Shown: positions 1 through 8,127, counted from the stretch's first letter. The stretch: DNA of 20,544 bases from Nitrospira sp. (GCA_015904055.1 JABMDE010000050.1:4124-24667); one strand, 5' to 3'. The notes: generated by a model not told the origin, from the letters alone. A program made the numbers and translations.

Positions 1-927
1 AAAATTCTGTTAGTCGAAGACAGCGACGTCGATGCTCATTTGACGCAGGATATCCTGGCAGAGTGGAGCGTCGAGCAATTCGATGTCACTCATGTCGTTC
101 GTCTGAGTGAGGCCTTCAGCCATCTCACCCAAACACGATTTGACGCGATTCTCTTGGATCTTTCACTCCCTGATGGATACGGACTATCGACGCTCAAACA
201 GATGCAAGCCGCGAACCCGACTATTCCCATAATCGTGCTCAGCGGATTCAGTGATCAAACGCTGGCCATAGCAGCCGTCCAAAGCGGCGCCCAGGACTAT
301 CTCGTCAAGGGCCAGGGTCAGCCGGAACTGCTGGCCCGCTCAATCCGCTACGCCATCGAGCGCAAGCGGGCTGAAGAACGACTGACCTACCTTGCGCAAT
401 ACGATCAACTAACCGGACTGGTGAATCGTACGCTTTTCCGCGACCGCCTCATCCATGCGATGGCGAGAAGCAAGCGGCTTCAACAACCCATGGGGTTGAT
501 GCTGCTCGACCTCGATCGATTCAAGGCTGTGAACGATACCATGGGGCACGATGCGGGAGATCAGTTATTGAAAGTTGTCGCCGATCGTCTTCATGAATGC
601 GTACGTGAAGTCGATACGGTTGCACGCATGGGGGGAGATGAGTTTACGATCATCCTGGAAGGCCTCTCGCACGAAGACGATCCTGTGGTCATCGCGCGAA
701 GAATTACCCAGTCGCTAAGCGCTCCCTTTACTATTCAGGACCAGCAGATCTCAATCGGAGTCAGTATCGGAATTACCACCTATCCGACCGACGATCACGA
801 GATCGACGATCTGTTACGACATGCAGATACTGCGATGTACCGCGCCAAACAACGGGGCGGGAATGCCTTTGAGTTCCATATTTCGAACGATTCTCCTCCT
901 TCCACACTCTCTTCAAAATCATCCTAA
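1..927 (+). CDS. Response regulator with GGDEF domain (diguanylate cyclase), 5' end outside window
   Basis: The frame is open from base 1, so the N-terminus is missing; 308 residues are visible. Residues 1-115 form a receiver domain. They start with KILLVEDSD (acidic pair), and show the phospho-acceptor Asp at about 53 (ILLDLSLPDG), the Ser of IVLSG and the Lys of DYLVKG. A linker (RKRAEERL) leads into a GGDEF domain from about residue 133 (YDQLTGLVNR). The catalytic GGDEF motif is intact (bases 631-645) and the inhibitory RxxD site (REVD) sits five residues before it, so a c-di-GMP synthase with product feedback is expected. The partner sensor kinase is not visible. The gene converges on the beta-helix gene with 20 bases between stops. 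The last 15 residues are Ser-rich and probably disordered. Confidence 0.93.
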   Translation, partial: KILLVEDSDVDAHLTQDILAEWSVEQFDVTHVVRLSEAFSHLTQTRFDAILLDLSLPDGYGLSTLKQMQAANPTIPIIVLSGFSDQTLAIAAVQSGAQDYLVKGQGQPELLARSIRYAIERKRAEERLTYLAQYDQLTGLVNRTLFRDRLIHAMARSKRLQQPMGLMLLDLDRFKAVNDTMGHDAGDQLLKVVADRLHECVREVDTVARMGGDEFTIILEGLSHEDDPVVIARRITQSLSAPFTIQDQQISIGVSIGITTYPTDDHEIDDLLRHADTAMYRAKQRGGNAFEFHISNDSPPSTLSSKSS

Positions 928-947
928 ACATAGGATGTGCCAGCCGG

Positions 948-1739
948 CTACCGGCCGATATCGGCGAGCGGCTGATCCGATATGGTGTAGGCACCGCGCG
1001 GATTCCCATCGAGGCGATTCATCTCGGAAAGCTCTGCGGGCGACGGGTTGGGATGAGAGTCCGGCGTCACCAGCACACCCCAATGTTGATTGCCGGTACA
1101 ACTATTGTCCAGAATTAACCCTCCCCCGTGGTGAAACATGAGCATCCCGCTGAGCATGTTGGCCTCACAACCGTTGCGGACAATCTCCGGATAGCTGCCC
1201 GAGTCGCGCACGGCAATCCCAAAGTGATGATTGTCCACACAACGATTTCCGGCAATTCGTGGTTGTGCCCCGGCAAAAACAAAGATGCCGGACTCACGGT
1301 TGCGACACACTTCATTATCGGAAAATGTCGCCCGGCATTCCGGCCCATACAACAAGACACCGGACAAAATCCCTTCCATCGCCCGGCACTGCGTAATCAC
1401 ACAGGTAGAGTCGAGTACATTCATAGCCGAGTGTTGGTCGCTGCCGACATAGCGGAATGTGATGCCGGAAATGTGGCCGCCCGTGACCCGTTGCAAATAC
1501 AACGGACCGCTTCGCCGGCTGAAAATTTGTACGGCATCACGCCCTGCCCCCACAAGTCGTACCGATCGCTCCGTGACGAAGACCTTGTCCTCATACACGC
1601 CGGGACAGATGTAGATCTGGTCCTGGTCAGCTGCCTCCGTGAGGGCCTCACTGGGCAGCGCATAGCCCCGCTGGCCCAACGCATCGACAATCAGCGTCTT
1701 CCCGCCCAAGGGATTCGGTGGAATAGATTCTTCACTCAT
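948..1739 (-). CDS. Right-handed parallel beta-helix repeat protein
   Basis: 263 residues. After a short N-terminus (MSEESIPPNPLGGKT) comes the opening typical of NosD/pectate-lyase-like beta-helix proteins: SEALTEAADQDQIYICPGVYED, then VRLVGAG. Repeated rungs follow with Asn/Asp turns, for example SGIFVFAGAQPRIAGNRC, HHFGIAVRDSGSYPEIVRNGC and LSGMLMFHHGGGLILDNSC, with a period of about 22-23 residues. There is no signal peptide, so it is probably cytosolic, unlike secreted carbohydrate-active relatives. The substrate is unknown. The ATG at 1739 has AGG nine bases upstream. The first 15 codons are copied, without the rest of the gene, at 15663-15707 and 18439-18483, so this is the only complete copy in the window. 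Confidence 0.85.
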   Translation of the reverse strand: MSEESIPPNPLGGKTLIVDALGQRGYALPSEALTEAADQDQIYICPGVYEDKVFVTERSVRLVGAGRDAVQIFSRRSGPLYLQRVTGGHISGITFRYVGSDQHSAMNVLDSTCVITQCRAMEGILSGVLLYGPECRATFSDNEVCRNRESGIFVFAGAQPRIAGNRCVDNHHFGIAVRDSGSYPEIVRNGCEANMLSGMLMFHHGGGLILDNSCTGNQHWGVLVTPDSHPNPSPAELSEMNRLDGNPRGAYTISDQPLADIGR

Positions 1740-2060
1740 ACTGTTCTGCCTATGACCTAACAGTCGTTTCCATCAATGCGTCTGCGACTCTGAGCCGGAC
1801 ACAATTATCTATGACCATTCGCATAATATGACCCATGGCTGTGATCTGGTAAATCTCCATACTTCGACAGAAAAGTGACAAGACTCGTACAAAACTGTCT
1901 TGGAGACGCTGATTATGAGTCACGGCACATCTGCGACCAAGTAAGAGGTTTGGAACTTGATGTTTTGTATAGAGTTTCCGGCCACAACATGTGCGGCCTG
2001 TGGCATGGCGATTGCGAGATGATCCTTTGGTCTATTACCTACTCACAATGGAGTTTGCGT
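1740..2060. other. Conserved 321-base leader between the beta-helix and TPR genes
   Basis: There is no separate gene here. The stretch holds the divergent control region for the beta-helix gene (minus) and the TPR gene (plus). It is retained in all three cassette copies. In the last 186 bases there are no indels among copies, and a frame from the GTG at 1875 stays open into the TPR gene, but its residues change more (about 26% between copies 1 and 2) than the TPR protein itself (about 11%). The block ATGATCCTTTGGTCTATTAC is unchanged between copies 1 and 2. I see no convincing -35/-10 pair. Confidence 0.6.
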
Positions 2061-2555
2061 ATGGCACGAAACATACTGGGCATCCTCCTGATACTCATCA
2101 CCCTCTGCTCGCCGAATATGTCCATGGCCGCTCCCGGCCAAATGCAGGATACTTCCCGGCGCCTGTACGATCGCGTTATGAGCGAATTCAAACAGCGTGA
2201 CTATGAAGCCGCGCTGGCCGGGTTCCATCTATTCATCGAACTCCATGGCCGCTCTGCCCTGGCAGCCAATGCCCAATATTGGATGGGGGAGTGTCAGTAC
2301 CGTATGGGGCGTTACAAGGATGCGCTGAACTCCTTTTACAACGTTGTCTTATCCTACCCGCTTAGCCCCAAGCTGGCTGCTTCGACGCTCAAGCTTGGCC
2401 AGACCTACGCAAAACTTGGTGATCAGGACAACGCGCGCGCCATGTACGATCGCGTCGCCAATCAGTATCCCGACAGTGCGGAAGCGGAAGCCGCCAGGAA
2501 AGCGATCGAGATAGCAGACAACCTGAGCAATTTTGACCGCAGCCAATCAGAATAG
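2061..2555 (+). CDS. Exported TPR protein, YbgF/CpoB C-terminal-like (cassette copy 1)
   Basis: 164 residues. A Sec signal peptide (MARNILGILLILITLCSPNMSMA, probable cleavage before APGQ) precedes a domain of about 2.5 tetratricopeptide repeats. Repeat cores include YEAALAGFHLFIELHG, AQYWMGECQYRMGRYKDALNSF and LKLGQTYAKLGDQDNARAMY. This matches the C-terminal TPR half of YbgF/CpoB, which in proteobacteria links Tol-Pal constriction with peptidoglycan synthesis in the periplasm. The N-terminal coiled coil of CpoB is absent and no Tol-Pal genes are nearby, so the role is inferred. I chose the ATG at 2061 because GGAG lies seven bases before it and it starts the signal peptide; the open frame reaches back to a GTG at 1875. 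The Cys in LITLC is not in a good lipobox and is Phe in the other copies. Confidence 0.88.
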   Translation: MARNILGILLILITLCSPNMSMAAPGQMQDTSRRLYDRVMSEFKQRDYEAALAGFHLFIELHGRSALAANAQYWMGECQYRMGRYKDALNSFYNVVLSYPLSPKLAASTLKLGQTYAKLGDQDNARAMYDRVANQYPDSAEAEAARKAIEIADNLSNFDRSQSE

Positions 2556-2596
2556 GCGAGCGCCCGCTGCCTACCGCGCACATCGGTTTGCGGATG

Positions 2597-3070
2597 TTAC
2601 TCATCCGTTGCAAGGCCCAGAAGCGCCGTGATCTCAGGAATCGTATAGGACTTTGTCGCCCGCACCGTTACCAGTTTGATACCCGCCGCATCCAGCACCG
2701 ACTCGATTACGCGTTGACGTTCTACCTGATGAGGCCCTGGAGACGTATCCTCAAGCTGTACCACTTGCTCCACATGTCGTGTCCCCGGGTGTACCAATAC
2801 AAAATCGACTCGTTTGAGGGCCATGTGGTTCAAAAGTGTTAATCGGGACTTCCCCGTCGCTTCAACAGACACAAAAGACCAGAGCGGCACGTCAGCGAAT
2901 ATGAGATACCGATCCTGGGCGGCCATCTGCAGAAGATTGTAGAGGGCAATCCCGGCTTCCGTCAGCAATGGAGCGGACACCACGGCGGTACCAGGCGGCA
3001 GCGAAAACCCGGTGGATGGGCCGGGGGTCTTCTTTGATAGAGAAAACATCCTCCGGATATCGTCCAGCAT
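2597..3070 (-). CDS. DUF2726-like protein (cassette copy 1)
   Basis: 157 residues, soluble, no signal peptide. After a variable basic N-terminus (1-32), the pattern resembles DUF2726: LLTEAGIALYNLLQMA (35-50), a VPLWSFVSV strand (61-69), VDFVLVHPGTRHVEQVVQLED (88-108), then VIESVLDAAGIKLVTVRATKSY (121-142). DUF2726 is thought to be related to PD-(D/E)XK nuclease-like folds. Asp89 and Glu107/Asp108 sit where acidic residues are expected, but a clear catalytic Lys is not obvious, so nuclease activity is not claimed. The ATG lies six bases after the anmK stop, so the two are probably translationally coupled. The last 42 residues are identical in all three copies. It converges on the TPR gene with 41 bases between stops. 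Confidence 0.75.
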   Translation of the reverse strand: MLDDIRRMFSLSKKTPGPSTGFSLPPGTAVVSAPLLTEAGIALYNLLQMAAQDRYLIFADVPLWSFVSVEATGKSRLTLLNHMALKRVDFVLVHPGTRHVEQVVQLEDTSPGPHQVERQRVIESVLDAAGIKLVTVRATKSYTIPEITALLGLATDE

Positions 3071-3076
3071 CGATCG

Positions 3077-4267
3077 TTACTTTCGCCGTCGAGGAGAACG
3101 CAGCCGAGCAAACCAACCCGGTCCGCTGGGAACGATGCACCCCAATAGAGCCGGGTGGGCAGCTCCGGTGACGGAGGGAACATTTCCACACTGCTCCATC
3201 GCTGTTTGATAAGCCAACACCGCAAACGCGACGGCTTCGATGGCCTTGCTGTCCCACCCCTGCGATTCGAACGCACTCACCGGGATAGGCGCAAAGACAT
3301 CGGCAAGATGTTGCATAATGGCGCGATTCTTGACCCCGCCGCCGCCCACAATCACTTCGTCGATTCCACCGCGAATCCACCGTCTGGCCGAACCGACGGC
3401 TTCGGCCGTCCACCGGCTGCACGTCGCCAGAAGATCCTCCATCGGCAGCTGCTGCGCTTGCTGCATCGCCAACAGCTCATCCAGCATCTTTGAACCGAAG
3501 ACTTCCCGTCCGGTTGATTTCGGCGGAGCTTGCGACAAGTACGGATGTGCGAGCAGTTTGGCCAACAATCGTCCGTCGACCTGCCCGCGAGCGGCCGCAC
3601 GCCCCTCCCGATCCATCGACATGCGCCCATTCGTAATCCGCGCCATCAATCCATCCAACACCATGTTGGCCGGACCGGTGTCGAATGCCATCAGACCGTC
3701 AAAGCCGGATCCTCGCGGCAGGTAGGTCACATTGCTGATCCCGCCGAGGTTCACGATAAGCCGCGCGCGGCGGGGATGACGGAACAGCAGCGCATGAACG
3801 CCCGGAGTCAGCGGCGCCCCCTGCCCTCCGGCAGCCATATCGCGTGGACGAAAATCCGCAACCGTGGTCACTCCCGTTCGTTCGGCAATCACGGCAGGTT
3901 CGGCGATCTGAAAGGTGGAACGAATAGCGCCGACACCCGCATCCTTGATCCCGTATGGAAGATGATGGACGGTCTGGCCATGAGAACCGATAAGATCGAT
4001 GTCCTTCGGGTGTAACTTCGCAGCACGAATGGCGCCGAGCGCGGCATTGGCAAACCATTCGCCCAACAGCACATTGAGATGACACAGCTCCGAAACGGTG
4101 CCCGACACGGATGCGGATAAAATGCGTTGGCGAAGCGACCGCGGATACGGCAGTGGGTAAAACGACATCATCTTGATGCGAAGACCCGCTTTGCGAGGGC
4201 CAATTTCGACCAGCGCCGCATCGACGCCGTCACCGGACGTTCCTGACATCAACCCGACAACTTTCAT
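3077..4267 (-). CDS. anmK: Anhydro-N-acetylmuramic acid kinase (cassette copy 1)
   Basis: 396 residues, close to family length with a slightly long basic tail (LRSPRRRK). AnmK hydrolyses the 1,6-anhydro ring of anhydro-MurNAc and phosphorylates it with ATP to MurNAc-6-phosphate, in cytosolic peptidoglycan recycling. Visible motifs: the nucleotide-binding start GLMSGTSGDGVDAALVEI (5-22), GSHGQTVHH (94-102), VNLGGISNVTYLP (172-184), AFDTGPANMVLD (194-205) with the expected catalytic Asp196, and VGGGGVKN near the C-terminus. I chose the ATG at 4267 because AAGGA lies 10 bases upstream. An upstream in-frame GTG at 4288 becomes TTG in copy 2. First gene of a two-gene unit with the DUF2726-like gene. 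No murQ or other recycling gene is in the window. Confidence 0.95.
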   Translation of the reverse strand: MKVVGLMSGTSGDGVDAALVEIGPRKAGLRIKMMSFYPLPYPRSLRQRILSASVSGTVSELCHLNVLLGEWFANAALGAIRAAKLHPKDIDLIGSHGQTVHHLPYGIKDAGVGAIRSTFQIAEPAVIAERTGVTTVADFRPRDMAAGGQGAPLTPGVHALLFRHPRRARLIVNLGGISNVTYLPRGSGFDGLMAFDTGPANMVLDGLMARITNGRMSMDREGRAAARGQVDGRLLAKLLAHPYLSQAPPKSTGREVFGSKMLDELLAMQQAQQLPMEDLLATCSRWTAEAVGSARRWIRGGIDEVIVGGGGVKNRAIMQHLADVFAPIPVSAFESQGWDSKAIEAVAFAVLAYQTAMEQCGNVPSVTGAAHPALLGCIVPSGPGWFARLRSPRRRK

Positions 4268-4321
4268 GACGGAGCCATCCTTTCCCACCCCTTCAACCGG
4301 GAATCGGCTTTCGGAGGTGCT

Positions 4322-4350
4322 ACGCTAATAGAACTTTTGCCGCCGGTCAA
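4322..4350 (-). promoter_or_regulatory. Candidate anmK promoter, copy 1
   Basis: Read on minus: TTGACC (4345-4350), a 17-base spacer, then TAGCGT (4322-4327), 55 bases before the anmK ATG. The -35 matches 5 of 6 and the -10 only 3 of 6. Both hexamers and the spacing are kept in copy 2, although the spacer bases differ. Confidence 0.4.
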
Positions 4351-4407
4351 GCCGGACAGCTCAGAGGGAAAACTGAACAGGACGTCCCTGCCGCCCGTCA
4401 CGTTGAC

Positions 4408-5388
4408 ATGGCAGAACCTGAGTGTTACCGTCCCCAGCCCATGTTTCCGATAGACCAAGTAAAACGCTCACCCGCTTCGATTGCCCTTTTGGCCCTGCTG
4501 GCCCTAATCAGCCCGGCCTTGCCGTCTTCTGCAGAGCCCGCTCACACTCCGATCAATATCGTGGTAACCATTCCCGTCCTCAAGGATCTGGCGGAGCAGG
4601 TCGGAGGACCGTATGTCCAGGTAAAGTCTTTGCTCAGCGGCTATGAGAATGAACACACCTACTCCCCGAAACCCACTGATCTGGTCGCGGTACGAAAAGC
4701 CCAACTATTGTTCGAGATCGGCACCGGATTAGAGGTATGGGTCGCCTCGCTGGTGAAGAACGCCGGAAGCCCGTCGCTACGCGTCGTGACCACCTCTCAA
4801 GGCGTCGGTCTGATTCGTGACCACGTTGACCTGCATCATACTGACCACCAAGAGAATGGCGAACATGCGTCGGGCGGGAACCCCCATATCTGGCTGGACC
4901 CTGAAAACGTCGCTATCATGCTGCGCCATATCACTGCAGCCTTGATCAAGATCGACCCCGCTCATGCCGAGACCTACCGCAACAACCAGGCGACCTATCT
5001 TCAGCGATTGGACCGGCTACGTAACGAATTGTCCGATCGGGTGAAATCGTTACCGGATCGTCGCTTCGTCACGCACCATCCGGCCTGGCCCTATATGGCC
5101 AGGCGATTCGGCTTCGATATCGCCGCAACGATTCAAGTGCAAACGGGCACAGAACCCTCCGCCCTGCAGTTGCAAGCACTGATCGCGAAAATCAAGAAAG
5201 ACCACATCAAAGTCATTGTGTCTGAAATTCAACTGAGCCAAAAACTCCCCGATCTCCTTGGCAAAGAAACCAAGGCCCGGGTCGTCGTCCTGACTGCCTT
5301 GCCTGGTGGCTTACCGGGAACCGACAGCTACCTCGACATGCTCCGCTATAATGTGCTCCAATTGGCCAACGCGTTGGAGAACCCCTAG
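4408..5388 (+). CDS. znuA: Zinc ABC transporter substrate-binding protein (ZnuA-type)
   Basis: 326 residues from the ATG at 4408. A signal peptide ends near LPSSAEPAH (37-46). It is a cluster A-I (ZnuA/TroA/PsaA) periplasmic metal binder. The four expected ligands are visible: His83 in NEHTYSPKPTDL, His160 in NPHIWLDPENV, His223 or 224 in VTHHPAWPYMARRFG, and Asp306 in GTDSYLDMLRYN. A His-rich loop (DHVDLHHTDHQENGEHASG, 138-156) favours zinc over manganese. Neither start candidate (4408, or ATG 4441, which gives a shorter and more usual signal peptide) has a good Shine-Dalgarno. It heads a plus-strand operon with znuC and znuB. I see no clear Zur operator. Its start is divergent from anmK copy 1 by 140 bases. 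Confidence 0.93.
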   Translation: MAEPECYRPQPMFPIDQVKRSPASIALLALLALISPALPSSAEPAHTPINIVVTIPVLKDLAEQVGGPYVQVKSLLSGYENEHTYSPKPTDLVAVRKAQLLFEIGTGLEVWVASLVKNAGSPSLRVVTTSQGVGLIRDHVDLHHTDHQENGEHASGGNPHIWLDPENVAIMLRHITAALIKIDPAHAETYRNNQATYLQRLDRLRNELSDRVKSLPDRRFVTHHPAWPYMARRFGFDIAATIQVQTGTEPSALQLQALIAKIKKDHIKVIVSEIQLSQKLPDLLGKETKARVVVLTALPGGLPGTDSYLDMLRYNVLQLANALENP

Positions 5389-5419
5389 CAGTGTCCCTTG
5401 GTCTCCGGTGGCTCCCGCG

Positions 5420-6235
5420 ATGGAAGGAGTGCCTGACTCCGTGCCGACAGATTCCCACGAACCGATCATTCGGTTCGACCACGCATCATTCGGATTTTCC
5501 GGCGTCATTGCGCTCAAGGACATTTCGCTGTCCATCGATGCCGGCGAGTTTGTCGGAGTCATCGGTCCGAACGGATCGGGGAAAACCACTCTCTGCAGGG
5601 CGGTCTTGGGACTCATGGCTCCGATTGAGGGCCACCTTCACATTTTCGACTGTGCCTGCGAAAAATTACGATGCCATCACCGTGCGAAAATCGGCTATCT
5701 CCCGCAGAAAGGCGTTGTGGATCGGAATTTCCCGGTCACGGTGCTCGAAACAGTCATGATGGGCCGTTACGGAGCACTCGGATTGTTCAGCCGTCCAGGA
5801 GCCAACGACCGTGAAATCGCCATGGCCGCACTGGCGCACGTATCGATGGAGGGACACAAAGATACCGCACTTGGCCATTTGTCAGGAGGCCAGCAGCAAC
5901 GCGTATTCATCGCGCGGGCATTGGCGCAACAACCGAAAGTGTTGCTGTTGGACGAGCCCACCACCGGGCTGGATATCACGACGCAACATAACGTCATCGA
6001 GCTCGTTCAACACCTGCACGAAGAATTGAAGTTGACCGTACTGTTGATCACTCATGACATCAACATGATCCGCTCCCGCGTCGATCGGCTGGTGCTCCTC
6101 AAGACCAGGCTCTACGCCGCCGGCCCGCCCGCCGATGTCCTCAAACCGGACATCCTCAGCGCGGTCTATGGCAAAGACCTGGTGATCACGGAAAAAGATC
6201 TCGTGATCGTTGAGGACTACCATCACCATCACTGA
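5420..6235 (+). CDS. znuC: Zinc ABC transporter ATP-binding protein (ZnuC-type)
   Basis: 271 residues from the ATG at 5420, 31 bases after the znuA stop. It powers metal uptake from the ZnuA-loaded permease on the inner face of the membrane. All nucleotide-binding motifs are present: Walker [11 protein letters not shown]-loop YLPQKG, signature LSGGQQQR, Walker [13 protein letters not shown] and switch His in LLITHD. The first residues ([15 protein letters not shown]) are not conserved-looking. A GTG at 5441 with GGAAGGAG 12 bases before it is a plausible alternative start. The protein ends with EDYHHHH, a natural tetra-His tail that could bind metal. Confidence 0.93.
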   Translation: MEGVPDSVPTDSHEPIIRFDHASFGFSGVIALKDISLSIDAGEFVGVIGPNGSGKTTLCRAVLGLMAPIEGHLHIFDCACEKLRCHHRAKIGYLPQKGVVDRNFPVTVLETVMMGRYGALGLFSRPGANDREIAMAALAHVSMEGHKDTALGHLSGGQQQRVFIARALAQQPKVLLLDEPTTGLDITTQHNVIELVQHLHEELKLTVLLITHDINMIRSRVDRLVLLKTRLYAAGPPADVLKPDILSAVYGKDLVITEKDLVIVEDYHHHH

Positions 6236-6252
6236 AAAGCTGGCAGATTACG

Positions 6253-7083
6253 ATGCTGGAACTCCTGACCTACGACTTCATGCAACGGTCTCTCCTCGCG
6301 GCGGCGATGGTGGGCGGGCTCTGTTCGGTCGTCGGGGTGTTCGTTGTTCTACGCGGCCTCGCCTTTGTAGGGGCCGGCACGTCACACGCGGCGTTTGCCG
6401 GAGTCGCGCTGGGTTATTTGATGGGCTGGCCGCCGTTGTTGCTGGCCATTCTGTTCGGACTTGCGACCGTGTGGATCACCGGATGGGTTGAAGAGAGAGG
6501 CCGAATGAAGCTGGACGTTTCGATCGGCATTCTCTACACCGCCACAATGGCACTGGCCATCCTGTTCATCGGCCTGATGAAAACCTATAACGCCGAAGTG
6601 TACGGCTATTTATTCGGCAGCGTGCTGTCGGTGAGCAGCGATGAACTGCGCGTGATCGGCGGATTGGCCATTCTCGTCCTTGGACTCATCCTGATCTTCT
6701 CAAAAGAACTGTACTTTATCGCCTTCGATCAGGAGATGGCGGACGCGTCCGGCATTCCGGCCCGCGCCATCTTCTTTCTCCTCCTGACGCTCGTCGCCCT
6801 CACCGTCGTCGTATCGCTGAAAACCGTCGGCGCCATCCTCGTGTTTGCCATGATCCTGATTCCGGCTTCGACGGCATATCAACTCACGCACAGCCTTATG
6901 ACCCTGACCCTCTATTCCGTCATCATCGGCACGACGACATCAGTAGCCGGCGTGATGATCTCCGCATTCTGGGACGTGCCTTCAGGGCCTGCGATTGTGC
7001 TCCTCGCCACAACGGTGTTTTTTCTTTCGGTCCTGCTCTCTCCAAAAAAAGCAAAGCGCACCGCTCCCGCTCATGCCCACTGA
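6253..7083 (+). CDS. znuB: Zinc ABC transporter permease (ZnuB-type, ABC-3 family)
   Basis: 276 residues, 17 bases after the znuC stop. It is a very hydrophobic inner-membrane protein with about eight transmembrane segments, such as LLAAAMVGGLCSVVGVFVVL, PLLLAILFGLATVWITGWV and IVLLATTVFFLSVLL. ABC-3 hallmarks are SHAAFAGVALGYL near residue 45, VSIGILYTATMALAILFI, and the coupling region FDQEMADASGIPARAIFFLLL. The start at 6253 has no strong Shine-Dalgarno, in line with coupling to znuC. It ends with AHAH after a basic stretch. It closes the znuACB operon. Confidence 0.93.
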   Translation: MLELLTYDFMQRSLLAAAMVGGLCSVVGVFVVLRGLAFVGAGTSHAAFAGVALGYLMGWPPLLLAILFGLATVWITGWVEERGRMKLDVSIGILYTATMALAILFIGLMKTYNAEVYGYLFGSVLSVSSDELRVIGGLAILVLGLILIFSKELYFIAFDQEMADASGIPARAIFFLLLTLVALTVVVSLKTVGAILVFAMILIPASTAYQLTHSLMTLTLYSVIIGTTTSVAGVMISAFWDVPSGPAIVLLATTVFFLSVLLSPKKAKRTAPAHAH

Positions 7084-7212
7084 GATGATGATTTCTGAGC
7101 ACCGTACCGCCCATGAATGCGGAGGCTGCATGGCCGGCTGTCTCGCACTTGCTGTGCGAAGCGAATTAGGCTATGACAGATCGTCTCTTGGACAGATCGG
7201 AGGATGAACGAT

Positions 7213-7866
7213 ATGCGAATTCAAGCACTGCGAACTTGTGTCATCGGGTGTGCCCTGGCAAGCATGGTCTCAATCGTGGCCCCTGTTCCCCGGGCGGTGG
7301 CAGAGGACAGCAAACAGAGCTTCGGCGGCATCGAGGCGAGAAAATGGGTCCTCGGCGCGCGTGCCGGGTTTACGCCCTTGACGCAGACGCTGACGGACAG
7401 TTTTCGGAGTTCGACAGATGTCGGCCCCTTGGTGAACTTCCAAGCCATGTATAGCCTGAACACCTGGCTTTTGATGGGCATGATGCTGGAGTGGGAACGC
7501 CATGGGGTTGATCGGGAACGGACGTTTGGAGACACGGATCTGGGGCATCAAGACACGGTGTCGGTATTGCCGACCGTTGAGCTTCGGCCCGTCAAGCTTG
7601 GACCGGTCGTGCCCTACGTCAACATGAGTTTCGGCGTGAACGTCAATAGCTTCGGGGAAGAGGGCGGCAATCGCATCAGTCCCAGTAACACCTTCGCCTG
7701 GCGACTTGGGTGGGGCGCCGATTACATGCTCAACCAACAGTTCGCCCTCAATGTAGAAATGGCGTACAAACGTAACGACGGCCATGCCAGGATCGACGGC
7801 ACTCGCGTAAACGATTGGAATGCGTCGTCGTTCGGGTTCTTATTAGGCGCGAAGTTGTTCTTCTAA
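7213..7866 (+). CDS. Outer-membrane beta-barrel protein
   Basis: 217 residues. A Sec signal peptide (MRIQALRTCVIGCALASMVSIVAPVPRAVA) precedes about 185 residues of alternating amphipathic strands, for example WVLGARAGFTPL, WLLMGMMLEWERHG, VVPYVNMSFGVNVNSF and FAWRLGWGADYML. It ends SFGFLLGAKLFF; the final Phe is the usual BAM recognition signal. The size fits a small 8-strand barrel (OmpW/OmpA-barrel type). The function is unknown. I chose the ATG at 7213 because GGAGG ends nine bases before it; the ATG at 7204 abuts the same GGAGG. It follows znuB by 129 bases, so zinc-linked expression is possible but unproven. Confidence 0.82.
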   Translation: MRIQALRTCVIGCALASMVSIVAPVPRAVAEDSKQSFGGIEARKWVLGARAGFTPLTQTLTDSFRSSTDVGPLVNFQAMYSLNTWLLMGMMLEWERHGVDRERTFGDTDLGHQDTVSVLPTVELRPVKLGPVVPYVNMSFGVNVNSFGEEGGNRISPSNTFAWRLGWGADYMLNQQFALNVEMAYKRNDGHARIDGTRVNDWNASSFGFLLGAKLFF

Positions 7867-7943
7867 CATGCTGCGGAAAAACTCACTTCAGGCATAAGAT
7901 ATCCTGGAATTCTCGTCGAATAGTGCGGACAGTGTCAAAGTCT

Positions 7944-8098
7944 CAGGATGCTCAAAATGGCCGTCCAGCAAGGCCGCAGCGAGCGAAGGGGCGCGGCGTA
8001 TGCTTCAGTACGTTGAGCCTCTGAGCGATGCGACCTGCCTGCGCGAAGCGCTTCGGCGAAGGCAGGGAACGCCGCTGGCGGACTTTTTCAGCATCCTG
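7944..8098. repeat. Inverted-repeat (MITE/REP-like) element, 155 bases
   Basis: The ends are imperfect inverted repeats: CAGGATGCTCAAAATGGCC at 7944 onward and, read backwards from 8098, CAGGATGCTGAAAAAGTCC. They continue into a shared CCAGC-type segment. Inside lies a second hairpin at 8034-8066 (CCTGCC...GGCAGG, about 13 pairs). No clear target-site duplication and no coding capacity. It fills most of the 261-base gap between the convergent barrel and GNAT genes, so it could also end transcription from both sides. Confidence 0.65.
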
Positions 8099-8127
8099 CT
8101 AAGTTGCGGGGCTTGTTCTATGCAGTA

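Larger units (their letters stand above)
1696..4363. repeat. Cassette copy 1 (TPR / DUF2726 / anmK)
   Basis: This 2668-base segment matches 15664-18338 and 18440-20544 in the same orientation. It runs from GTCTTCCC within codon 15 of the beta-helix gene to GCTCA upstream of anmK, just past the candidate anmK promoter. Gene order and all coding lengths match copy 2 except for a 12-base insertion in the anmK of copy 2. The region between the beta-helix start and the TPR gene is 6 bases longer here. This is the most diverged of the three copies and the only one attached to a full beta-helix gene, which suggests it is the ancestral location. Confidence 0.95.

Noticed and set aside
1128..1760. 210-residue open frame on plus opposite the beta-helix gene
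   Set aside because: The minus frame shows real beta-helix rungs and a ribosome site; the plus frame has neither.
2116..2130. Lipoprotein signal in TPR copy 1 (Cys in LITLC)
   Set aside because: The residues before the Cys do not fit a lipobox and the Cys is Phe in copies 2 and 3; a normal signal-peptidase I site follows.
2556..2596. Terminator between the TPR and DUF2726 genes
   Set aside because: The AGGCGAGCG...CGCTGCCT arm is short, bulged, broken in copy 2 and lacks a T tract.
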